Below, piece by piece: positions 33,367 to 39,563 of a DNA stretch of 39,563 nucleotides. Position numbers and translations under genes: made by a program. The notes beneath the pieces were generated by a model, which did not search any database, had not been told where the DNA came from, and was given only the letters and a program-made list of their open reading frames with translations. Source of the DNA: Acidobacteria bacterium RIFCSPLOWO2_02_FULL_61_28 (GTDB taxonomy: Bacteria > Acidobacteriota > Terriglobia > 2-12-FULL-54-10); the NCBI GenBank assembly GCA_001767035.1, contig MEKR01000158.1:3559-43121 (forward strand), read 5' to 3'. Numbering within the stretch: position 1 is the stretch's first letter; the number at the start of each line of letters is the position of its first letter.

Positions 33367-33759
33367 TTAGCTGGCGGTTTCCTGCCGGACGTATTCCTCG
33401 TATTGCGCGGCGGTGAAGAGCTTGTCGAGCGGCGCGGGGGCGCTGAGAGAAACTCGAATCATCCAGGACTTGCCGTGGGGGTCCTGATTGATCCACTCGG
33501 GCGATTCGATCAACGCGCTATTGACCTCCGTCACCGCGCCGGTCACCGGCGAAAAAATCTCAGAGACCGCCTTGACCGACTCGACCGTGCCGCAGGGTTT
33601 GCCTGCCTCGACTATGGCCCCCACCTTGGGAAGCTCCAGAAAGACAATATCGCCGAGCTGCTTCTGGGCGTGGTCGGTGATCCCGACGGTGGCGACGCTC
33701 CCGTCGAGCAGCACCCACTCGTGCTGGTCGCTGTAACGCAAATTGGACGGATAGCTCAT
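33367..33759 (-). CDS. gcvH: Glycine cleavage system H protein
   Basis: The protein has 130 residues from ATG 33759 (MSYPSNLRYSDQHEWV). The lipoylation motif is GTVESVKAVSEIFSP, with the lysine that carries lipoate. It shuttles the aminomethyl group from the P protein to the T protein. The next conserved stretch, NSALIESPEWINQDPHGKSW, is typical. An N-terminal extension open to 33927 overlaps gcvT and has no family match. The gap to gcvT is 19 bp. Confidence 0.97.
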   Translation of the reverse strand: MSYPSNLRYSDQHEWVLLDGSVATVGITDHAQKQLGDIVFLELPKVGAIVEAGKPCGTVESVKAVSEIFSPVTGAVTEVNSALIESPEWINQDPHGKSWMIRVSLSAPAPLDKLFTAAQYEEYVRQETAS

Positions 33760-33778
33760 GATTCTCCCCGTGTCTGAT

Positions 33779-34903
33779 TCAACCCTTCGCTCGGCGGTAG
33801 AACGGCGTCGGAACGATCTCGGCGGCGGCCCGCGTTCCGCGAATCTCAATCGAAATCCGCTGCCCCGTCGCGGAATATTCTCTGGGCACGCGCGCCAATC
33901 CGATGCTGCGCTTGAGGTAAGGGACATAGGAGCCGCTGGTCACTTTGCCCACCACCGTGTCGTCCACCACCACCGGGGCATCGTCGCGGGCGATGCCGCG
34001 CTCCCGCATCTCGAACCCCACCAGCACGCGCGCCACACCGTCCTGCGCCTGCCGCTGCAATATATCGCGGCCCAGAAAAGGACCTTTCTCCAATTTGCAA
34101 ATCCAGCGAAGATTCGCTTCGAGCGGCGTGGTCTCCTCATTCATGTCGTGCCCGTACAACAGCATCCCTGCTTCGAGCCGCAACGTGTTGCGCGCTCCCA
34201 GGCCGCAAGGAACGATCCCCTCACTCTTTCCGGCCTCGAAGATCGCGTTCCAAATGCGCTCCGACTCGCTGACCGGCAGATAGACCTCAAAGCCGTCTTC
34301 TCCAGTATAGCCGGTGCGGGCCACCAGGCACTCGACCGCGCAAACCGTCCCTCGGGCAAACCAGTAATACTTGAGCGCGCTCAGGTTCACCGAAGTGAGC
34401 GGCTGGAGGATGGCGGTGCTGCTTGGCCCCTGGAGCGCCAGTTGCGCGTAGTCGTCGCTGGTGTTGCGGACCCGCGCGCCGGTGTCGTTGTGGCGGGTGA
34501 TCCAATCGTAGTCGGCTTCGCGGCGAGCTGCATTCACGCACAGAAAGTAGCTCTGCTCCCCGACGCGGTGAACGAGCAGGTCGTCTACCATGCCGCCGCG
34601 TTCATTCATCAGGCCGGAGTAGTGCGCCTGGCCGATCTGGAGGCGGGAAACGTCATTGGAGGTAAGTTTCTGGAGCAGCGCCAAGGCTCCTGCGCCTTCG
34701 ATCTCGATCTCGCCCATGTGGCTCACGTCGAAGAGGCCGGCGCGGGTCCGCACCGCCATGTGCTCGGGCACGATGCCGCTGTATTCGAGCGGCATGTCCC
34801 AGCCGCCGAATTCGACCATGCGGGCACCCATCCGGCGGTGGGTTTCATTGAGGGCGGTCTTGCGAAGCACTCCAGTCGGCGCGGCCAATTCAGACCACCT
34901 CAC
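33779..34903 (-). CDS. gcvT: Glycine cleavage system aminomethyltransferase T
   Basis: This 374-aa protein transfers the methylene group from lipoyl-GcvH to tetrahydrofolate, releasing ammonia. Family features are LRKTALNETHRRMGARMVEF, GGWDMPLEY, GLFDVSHMGEIEIEG and YTGEDGFEVYLPVSE. The start is GTG at 34903, about 24 nt after a plausible promoter; a GTG at 34870 (MLRKTALNETH) is an alternative. It is the first gene of the operon. I see no glycine riboswitch upstream. Confidence 0.95.
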   Translation of the reverse strand: MRWSELAAPTGVLRKTALNETHRRMGARMVEFGGWDMPLEYSGIVPEHMAVRTRAGLFDVSHMGEIEIEGAGALALLQKLTSNDVSRLQIGQAHYSGLMNERGGMVDDLLVHRVGEQSYFLCVNAARREADYDWITRHNDTGARVRNTSDDYAQLALQGPSSTAILQPLTSVNLSALKYYWFARGTVCAVECLVARTGYTGEDGFEVYLPVSESERIWNAIFEAGKSEGIVPCGLGARNTLRLEAGMLLYGHDMNEETTPLEANLRWICKLEKGPFLGRDILQRQAQDGVARVLVGFEMRERGIARDDAPVVVDDTVVGKVTSGSYVPYLKRSIGLARVPREYSATGQRISIEIRGTRAAAEIVPTPFYRRAKG

Positions 34904-34927
34904 TCCAGTGAAGAAAATCGGAAGGGT

Positions 34928-34956
34928 AAACTAACACAGGGCGGTAGGACCGTCAA
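34928..34956 (-). promoter_or_regulatory. gcv operon promoter
   Basis: On the - strand, TTGACG (plus 34951-34956) is followed after exactly 17 bp by TAGTTT (plus 34928-34933). The predicted start near 34921 leaves about 18 nt before GTG 34903. The short leader leaves no room for a glycine riboswitch. Bases 34957-35050 hold nothing recognisable. Confidence 0.5.
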
Positions 34957-35050
34957 GGCGGAAGCTCCGTTTCGGGACGAAGCGGGCCGAGGTCCGCAAC
35001 GACGTTGCCGCTGCCGTCTTCAATACGGCTGTTGAGGTGGCTGTACGGCA

Positions 35051-35353
35051 TCAAGCGTGGACGCTTTCTCGCTGGCTAAGAGTGGGGAGAGTCTTGATGG
35101 ACTTTCCGGCTTTCAATTCGGCCAGGCGGAGGTCGTAGAGGCTCTGTAGATTGAGCCAGAACTGGGCGCTGGTGCCGAAGAAATGGGCAAGGCGCAAGGC
35201 CGTGTCGCCGGTAATGGCGCGCTGCCCGTTCAGGATTTCAGTGATCCGGTTGGTGGGCACTCTAAGCTGGCGCGCCAGTTGGGCAGCACTCATGTGGAGG
35301 GCCTCCAGTTCTTCGGCCAGGTGTTCTCCTGGGTGAATTGGCGTGCGTCCCAT
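35051..35353 (-). CDS. HigA/VapI-family XRE antitoxin
   Basis: This 100-aa protein begins MGRTPIHPGEHLAEELEALH, then MSAAQLARQLRVPTNRITEI followed by LNGQRAITGDTALRLAHFFG, the classic HigA helix-turn-helix family. It would bind the paired RelE-like toxin and its own operator. ATG at 35353, 14 bp after the toxin stop; toxin-first order is normal for higBA. Confidence 0.92.
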   Translation of the reverse strand: MGRTPIHPGEHLAEELEALHMSAAQLARQLRVPTNRITEILNGQRAITGDTALRLAHFFGTSAQFWLNLQSLYDLRLAELKAGKSIKTLPTLSQRESVHA

Positions 35354-35367
35354 ATTGATTCTTCTCC

Positions 35368-35652
35368 TTAATGGTAGTCAACAATTCCCACGTTTTCAGG
35401 ACCTGGGGAGCCTTTGGGCCACTCGAAACAAATCCGCCATTGGTCATTGATGCGGATGCTGTATTGGCCCTTACGGCCGCCCCTCAACGCTTCAAAGCGG
35501 TTGCCGGGCAACGCTGCCAGGTCTTTGAGCGACAGGGCCACGTCAATACGGTCGAGCTTCAGGCGGGCGGAGCGTTCGATCCCGGAGAACGCTTTGACCC
35601 ACTTTCCTTCCGCGAAATCTCTGGTCCGCTTGTCCCGATAGCTGACGATCAT
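35368..35652 (-). CDS. HigB-like RelE-superfamily toxin
   Basis: This 94-aa protein begins MIVSYRDKRTRDFAEGKWV; LAALPGNRFEALRGGRKGQY then SIRINDQWRICFEWPKG form the conserved RelE/HigB core with its basic Arg and aromatic residues. It is a ribosome-dependent mRNA interferase by family. ATG at 35652 has no Shine-Dalgarno sequence and sits 7 nt from the -10 box, implying a leaderless message. Confidence 0.92.
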   Translation of the reverse strand: MIVSYRDKRTRDFAEGKWVKAFSGIERSARLKLDRIDVALSLKDLAALPGNRFEALRGGRKGQYSIRINDQWRICFEWPKGSPGPENVGIVDYH

Positions 35653-35659
35653 CCATACA

Positions 35660-35695
35660 AGGATAGCTAAAGTTATGCGTTACGTCAAGCATAAC
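35660..35695 (-). promoter_or_regulatory. higBA promoter with embedded operator-like inverted repeat
   Basis: On the - strand, TTGACG (plus 35683-35688) and TATCCT (plus 35660-35665) are 17 bp apart, and the -10 ends 7 nt before the toxin ATG. A perfect 7-bp inverted repeat, GTTATGC (35672-35678) / GCATAAC (35689-35695), flanks the -35 hexamer, so HigA binding would occlude polymerase. Confidence 0.68.
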
Positions 35696-35712
35696 GGAAG
35701 GAGAGCATCTTC

Positions 35713-37368
35713 CTATTCGAGCGGCTGGAGGCGCACCACCCACCCGTCATGATCGGTGTACCAAACGGTCACCGGATTGGTCGAGTTATCCACCCAACTG
35801 TGGCGGTCATGCCCGTACGGCTCCGGGAGCAGGTATTCGGTCCACTGTTCCGATTTGGGGTTGAAGCGAAGATAGCGGCCCGCGTGCTGTTCCCCGCCCC
35901 AGACTTCGCCGTTCTTGTCGGCCATGGCCTGATAGAGGCTGGCATGAGGAGTCGGCAGCGGATATTCCCAAACCTTTTTCTTGACCGGGTCCGCCTTGAC
36001 GAGCACCCCGCCGCGCCCGCCGGACCAGTAATTCCCGAAAGGGTCAAAGGCTCCCCGAGCCGGGCCGGAATTGGGGCTGGTGTCGAGTTCCATCACCTCG
36101 CCGGTCCGGGAGTCCGCCAGCACCACGCCGTCGGCCGGCCAAGCGCCGCCGCCGAAGTATCGGCCATCCTTGCTGAGGGCGCTCCCGTAAGTGCTACGAA
36201 ACTTCTTGGTGGGGAATTTCTTTACCGGCTCGCCGGTTGCGGGGTCCACTTTCCAGACGGCGCTTTCACGAGCCTTCCATATGAACCCCTCGGGATCAAT
36301 CGCGTAGTTGCCGCCCATGGGAGAATTTATCGGCTCGGTCACTTTCCAAGCAACCTTCGAAAATTCCTCGGTCTTGGGGTCAAATCGGATGATGTGGTGC
36401 GACCAATTTTGCGAAAGCCAGACGATGTCCTTTTTGTCCACATAGACCCAATGGGTTCCGGGGAGCGCGCCGGGCGTCTCCGGAACACGGTACTCCTTCA
36501 CCGCTCCGGTCTTGGGATCGAGCCGCCCGATGTAGGAGCTGCGGTGCGGCGTATACCACACATTGCCCTTGGAGTCTCCCGACACATCGTGAGTGGCCAG
36601 CTCCAGACGCGGCAGTTCGTACTCGGTGATGATGACCCGCGTGGCGCGTCCCCGCGGCCGGGGGAGCGTAACGAAGGGCGGGTCTTTCGATTCCGGACCG
36701 CGAATCGTCGCCAGCCACTTCACCAACTGCTCTTCTTCATCCCTGCCGAACCGGCCTCGCTCGTTGACGTTGATGAGCGGGGAACCCGCGCCGCGGATCA
36801 TCCGGAACACGATCCGGCTCCAACTCTCCTGGTCATAGCGGTTCCGGAAAATCTGCTGGTAGGAGTGGCACCAATTGCAGTTGACCACCAGCCGCCGCTT
36901 GTCCTCCCCGCTGCCGGGAAGGCTCGCCAGCCATTCCGCGCCGGTGAGCTGCGCCGCAATCGTCGGGAACGGCGGCAACAACTCGGCCTCCGTCACCCGC
37001 TCGAGAACAATGTCTTCCAGTTGCGCCGGGCCACTGATCTGCACCCCTTCCTTCACAAAGGGATGATATTCGAGCGGCCGGGCGATCCGCAGGACATAGG
37101 AACCCGCCTCCAACTTCGGGAATTCATAGCGGCCGTCATCATTGCTGTACACCGTGGTCCGAATGGAGCTCTTCTGCGAGATCAACTGAACCATGATCCC
37201 TTCGAGCGGGACGCCTTTGTTGGAGCGCACGACTCCCTTCGGGCCGCCCAGGAGTTTATGCCCGTTTTGCGCGCGCAAGGCTTCCGGGGCGAAAATTCCG
37301 GCCAGAGCGAATACCGCGATTGCGACACTCCCTGCCGCCATCCGTCCGTACTCGATTCTCCTCAACAT
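35713..37368 (-). CDS. Secreted three-domain protein: carboxypeptidase-regulatory, cytochrome c, Vgb-type beta-propeller
   Basis: This 551-aa protein has a signal peptide (1-33, ending EALRAQ). A carboxypeptidase-regulatory-like domain follows (about 44-122, GVPLEGIMVQLISQKSSIRT, GRYEFPKLEAGSYVLRI). A c-type heme site CNWCH lies at 164-168. A virginiamycin-B-lyase-like propeller covers about 245-551, with repeated blades such as GRLDPKTGAVKEYRVPE and IRFDPKTEEFSKV. The propeller resembles Vgb, but a drug-lyase activity should not be assumed. ATG at 37368 follows AGGGAGGGTCT. It follows a cytochrome c gene by 86 bp on the same strand, suggesting a periplasmic electron-transfer pair. Confidence 0.85.
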   Translation of the reverse strand: MLRRIEYGRMAAGSVAIAVFALAGIFAPEALRAQNGHKLLGGPKGVVRSNKGVPLEGIMVQLISQKSSIRTTVYSNDDGRYEFPKLEAGSYVLRIARPLEYHPFVKEGVQISGPAQLEDIVLERVTEAELLPPFPTIAAQLTGAEWLASLPGSGEDKRRLVVNCNWCHSYQQIFRNRYDQESWSRIVFRMIRGAGSPLINVNERGRFGRDEEEQLVKWLATIRGPESKDPPFVTLPRPRGRATRVIITEYELPRLELATHDVSGDSKGNVWYTPHRSSYIGRLDPKTGAVKEYRVPETPGALPGTHWVYVDKKDIVWLSQNWSHHIIRFDPKTEEFSKVAWKVTEPINSPMGGNYAIDPEGFIWKARESAVWKVDPATGEPVKKFPTKKFRSTYGSALSKDGRYFGGGAWPADGVVLADSRTGEVMELDTSPNSGPARGAFDPFGNYWSGGRGGVLVKADPVKKKVWEYPLPTPHASLYQAMADKNGEVWGGEQHAGRYLRFNPKSEQWTEYLLPEPYGHDRHSWVDNSTNPVTVWYTDHDGWVVRLQPLE

Positions 37369-37454
37369 AGACCCTCCCTTTTTTTCGTGCTGACAACGGC
37401 CTCTCCGAGATCATGTGCCACGGGCCGCCACGGGCATGGCGGGATTAGGATTCC

Positions 37455-37961
37455 TTATCGCGCGCGAAAACGCGGGTTGGGCGGGGGACTCTCCGAGTTC
37501 CAACAACACCGCTCCCGCACAAAGCTCATCAAGTCCGCCAGGTCGGCGTCGCTCAAAGTGGTCTTGTACGCCGGCATCCCCGGTCCCCCGTTCCGAATCT
37601 TATCTTTCACCGTCTCGTCATTGACGGGCTGCCCGGAAACGAGTTGGGGGCGCTTGTAGAGGTCCGGGAGCGATGGCGCACCCTTGGTAAACTCATTGTG
37701 GCAAAACCAACACTTGTAATAAAAGATTTCCTGCCCCCGTTCGCGGCCCGAGGCAGCGGCTTTGCGGAACTCATAAATTTCGAGCGAGCGTTGATAATAG
37801 TCCTTGGCCGGCTCGCGCACTTGCCGGGCCGCTCCCGGCTGCGCTGCGGGTTGTGGAGGCGGTTGCTGCGCCGACGCCCACCGGCCCGGCAGGCCTCCGC
37901 CCAATACGATGACTCCGAGGATGAAGCCCGCGCCCCTCGGGAATGCTCTTCGCGCACTCAT
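37455..37961 (-). CDS. Exported class I-like cytochrome c
   Basis: This 168-aa protein has a signal peptide (about 1-31, cleavage after WASA). The heme-binding motif CWFCH lies at residues 84-88, and a likely axial methionine at 129 (GGPGMPAYK). A helix after it (LSDADLADLMSFVRERC) matches the terminal helix of small c-type cytochromes. ATG 37961 follows AAGGAGGACTC. It is the first gene of a pair with the CNWCH-containing propeller protein, so the two may exchange electrons. Confidence 0.9.
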   Translation of the reverse strand: MSARRAFPRGAGFILGVIVLGGGLPGRWASAQQPPPQPAAQPGAARQVREPAKDYYQRSLEIYEFRKAAASGRERGQEIFYYKCWFCHNEFTKGAPSLPDLYKRPQLVSGQPVNDETVKDKIRNGGPGMPAYKTTLSDADLADLMSFVRERCCWNSESPPPNPRFRAR

Positions 37962-38022
37962 GAGTCCTCCTTACCCTTCCAAGTTGGATAAACCCGCTTC
38001 CCGCCACGCGCTCAACCGGCCC

Positions 38023-38051
38023 ATTATAACAATCCGGCCGGGCACGGACAA
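38023..38051 (-). promoter_or_regulatory. Promoter of the cytochrome c/propeller pair
   Basis: On the - strand, TTGTCC (plus 38046-38051) and TATAAT (plus 38023-38028) are separated by exactly 17 bp. The start near 38016 gives a leader of about 55 nt with a strong ribosome-binding site. Confidence 0.65.
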
Positions 38052-38090
38052 TCACTCTTCGGTAGATGGTAGTATCCTAAATCCGTTTTG

Positions 38091-39563
38091 CTAATGTTTC
38101 AGGGGTAATTGTTGGGGGCCGGCCTTCCGTGCTTTGGGGGCCTTCTTGAACGTCACGTCGGTTCTGGCAAATTCCGGCGGATAGTCAATTCGCCGCCCGC
38201 TTTCCAAAAGCTCTTGGAGCGTCAAGATTTGCAATCGAGGATGGTTCCCATAGGGCGTCTTGTAAAATCCGGCGCTGGCCGCTTCTCCCTGCATTGGCTT
38301 CGTAGGCTCTTCCAAGGTTATCAGCACGCCGATTTCGGCTTGCTCCCGCTCCAAAACACCGCGCAGGTCGCGAACGTCCTTTACCGACACGTTGCCGGAT
38401 TTCACAGAGAGAACGATTTGCTTCGTTTTCCCTCCCGGCTGGTCGTGGAAATACAGCCGTCCATCAATCCCGCTGTCCGCCCCTTTCTTCTGTTCCGTAG
38501 GCCGTGCCCCTACCAGACCGAGCGCCCACCACTGAAATTGATACGCGTTTTGCTGCGCCAACGCCTGGGCGTCCGGCAATGAAACGGGTTCTCCGACCAC
38601 CTCATAGTGGGCCTTATTCCCAAAGGTATTCTTGAGGCGATGACGAATCAGGGTAATCGCAATGTGCGTTATGTCGATTCCGATCCACTTGCGTCCTAGC
38701 TGCTGCGCAGCCTCAACCGTCGTGCCACAGCCGCAGAATGGATCCAGCACGAGATCTCCCTTCTTCGAGCTGGCGTTGATAATCCGTTCCAGCAGGGCTT
38801 TGGGTTTCTGGGTAGGATACCCCAGGCGTTCCTTCGCGGCTTGATTTATTCGGTCAATGTCTACCCAAACGTCTCCAACAACGACCTGCCTTTCTTCTGG
38901 GTCGAATGGTTTTTCATCACGCCGCCGTGGGAATCCTCCCGCACTTCCAAGTTTCGGCCAATGAATCAGACCCTTGGAATCCCATTCATTCATCTGAGCA
39001 TGGCTGTTAGCCCAGTGCCGACCCAAATGGGTCGGATCGAAGCCCCGCCAAGGCTTCCCACTATCCCCGGTTTGAGTGATACCAGCACCTGTAAGCTCGT
39101 AGGTTTGGTATTTCGCTCCGCCCGAACCTGTAATCAGAGTGTGGGGAAGTTTCGATTCGTCCGCGGGTGCCTTCTCCGCTTGGAAACGAAATGTGCTTGA
39201 TCTGGTGTAGGCCAAAAGGACATCGTGGATTCTTGGCCATCGGTTGGTAGTGCTTCTAGCATTAGTCCGCTTCCAGGTAATTTCGTTCCTGAAGTTCCCC
39301 CCACCAAATATGGCGTCCATCAGCATCTTCAGATAGTGGCTCGCTGCCGGGTCACAGTGAATGTAAATGCTCCCGGTGGGCTTCAAGACCCGCCGGAGTT
39401 CAACGAGCCGAGGGGCCATCATTGCCAAATAAGCGAGCAAGTCGTTGTCGCCCAAGAACAGCCGGAATGCCTGCATTACTTGGGAGACCCGCCCACCGGC
39501 TTCTACCACTTCTTGGAAAGACCGGGCGGCTGCCTGATCCCAACGCCAAGTGTCCTCAAACGC
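38091..39563 (-). CDS. DNA methyltransferase fused to an Mrr-like nuclease domain, 5' end off the right edge
   Basis: 490 residues are visible; the frame stays open to the right edge, beginning [17 protein letters not shown]. Methyltransferase motifs include [20 protein letters not shown] and the SAM motif [20 protein letters not shown]. The catalytic DPPF/Y motif expected upstream is cut off, so the motif order is beta-class. The C-terminal about 150 residues carry a PD-(D/E)xK-type Mrr signature: [13 protein letters not shown], then [19 protein letters not shown], with Asp and Lys in place. This suggests a single-chain restriction-modification enzyme, but Ser replaces the usual Gln before the lysine. 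It shares no motif layout with the MmeI-like enzyme. Confidence 0.85.
   Translation of the reverse strand, partial: AFEDTWRWDQAAARSFQEVVEAGGRVSQVMQAFRLFLGDNDLLAYLAMMAPRLVELRRVLKPTGSIYIHCDPAASHYLKMLMDAIFGGGNFRNEITWKRTNARSTTNRWPRIHDVLLAYTRSSTFRFQAEKAPADESKLPHTLITGSGGAKYQTYELTGAGITQTGDSGKPWRGFDPTHLGRHWANSHAQMNEWDSKGLIHWPKLGSAGGFPRRRDEKPFDPEERQVVVGDVWVDIDRINQAAKERLGYPTQKPKALLERIINASSKKGDLVLDPFCGCGTTVEAAQQLGRKWIGIDITHIAITLIRHRLKNTFGNKAHYEVVGEPVSLPDAQALAQQNAYQFQWWALGLVGARPTEQKKGADSGIDGRLYFHDQPGGKTKQIVLSVKSGNVSVKDVRDLRGVLEREQAEIGVLITLEEPTKPMQGEAASAGFYKTPYGNHPRLQILTLQELLESGRRIDYPPEFARTDVTFKKAPKARKAGPQQLPLKH

Noticed and set aside
34904-35050. Possible glycine riboswitch upstream of gcvT
   Set aside because: The predicted leader is only about 18 nt and no conserved glycine-aptamer core is seen.
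35713-37368. Streptogramin-resistance (virginiamycin B lyase) function
   Set aside because: Only the propeller fold is shared; the added heme motif, regulatory domain and cytochrome partner point to a different role.

Overview
The window is a GC-rich stretch of bacterial chromosome, with no rRNA, tRNA, CRISPR array, phage or plasmid genes. The best guess is an Acidobacteriota-like genome, possibly a metagenome-assembled one. This rests on a split glycine-cleavage P protein, a Pro-rich TonB-type protein, a secreted carboxypeptidase-regulatory/beta-propeller protein with a cytochrome c partner, an RRM-type RNA-binding protein beside a small basic ORF, and abundant palindromic intergenic elements. 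The assignment is inference, because no marker gene here settles taxonomy.

Layout. 1-3.2 kb (- strand): pmbA/tldE (cut by the left edge), tldD, a vapBC-like pair and argR. 3.3-9.3 kb (-): the electron-transfer-flavoprotein genes etfB, etfA and ETF:quinone oxidoreductase, with a DUF262/DUF1524 GmrSD-like gene and a hicBA pair lodged between etfA and the oxidoreductase gene. 9.4-11.2 kb (-): fabF and acpP, the acpP leader being predicted to fold. 11.4-17.3 kb (-): a higBA-like pair, a K+(Na+)/H+ antiporter, a 60-aa zinc ribbon, a membrane-anchored hypothetical and a TonB-family protein. 17.4-24.7 kb (+): an MmeI-like restriction-modification enzyme, two palindromic elements, a deoxyhypusine-synthase-like protein, a LOG-family protein, a DUF4160/DUF2442 pair and an exported 412-aa protein. 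24.8-34.9 kb (-): an RRM cassette, a 1,111-aa internally duplicated CPBP-type membrane protease, then the complete operon gcvT-gcvH-gcvPA-gcvPB. 35-39.6 kb (-): a second higBA-like pair, a cytochrome c with a three-domain beta-propeller protein, and a DNA methyltransferase fused to an Mrr-like nuclease domain (cut by the right edge).

How it fits together. Housekeeping blocks (ETF electron transfer to quinone, fatty-acid elongation, glycine cleavage, TldD/E peptidase) alternate with small defence or addiction modules: three restriction-type systems and five toxin-antitoxin-like pairs. Several accessory modules have a -10 box 6-8 nt before the start codon, which predicts leaderless transcripts, whereas the core genes checked have ordinary Shine-Dalgarno leaders. 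The gaps hold at least two families of MITE/BIME-like elements built from ordered perfect palindromes inside terminal inverted repeats. One of them carries a perfect 28-bp inverted repeat spanning 305 bp.
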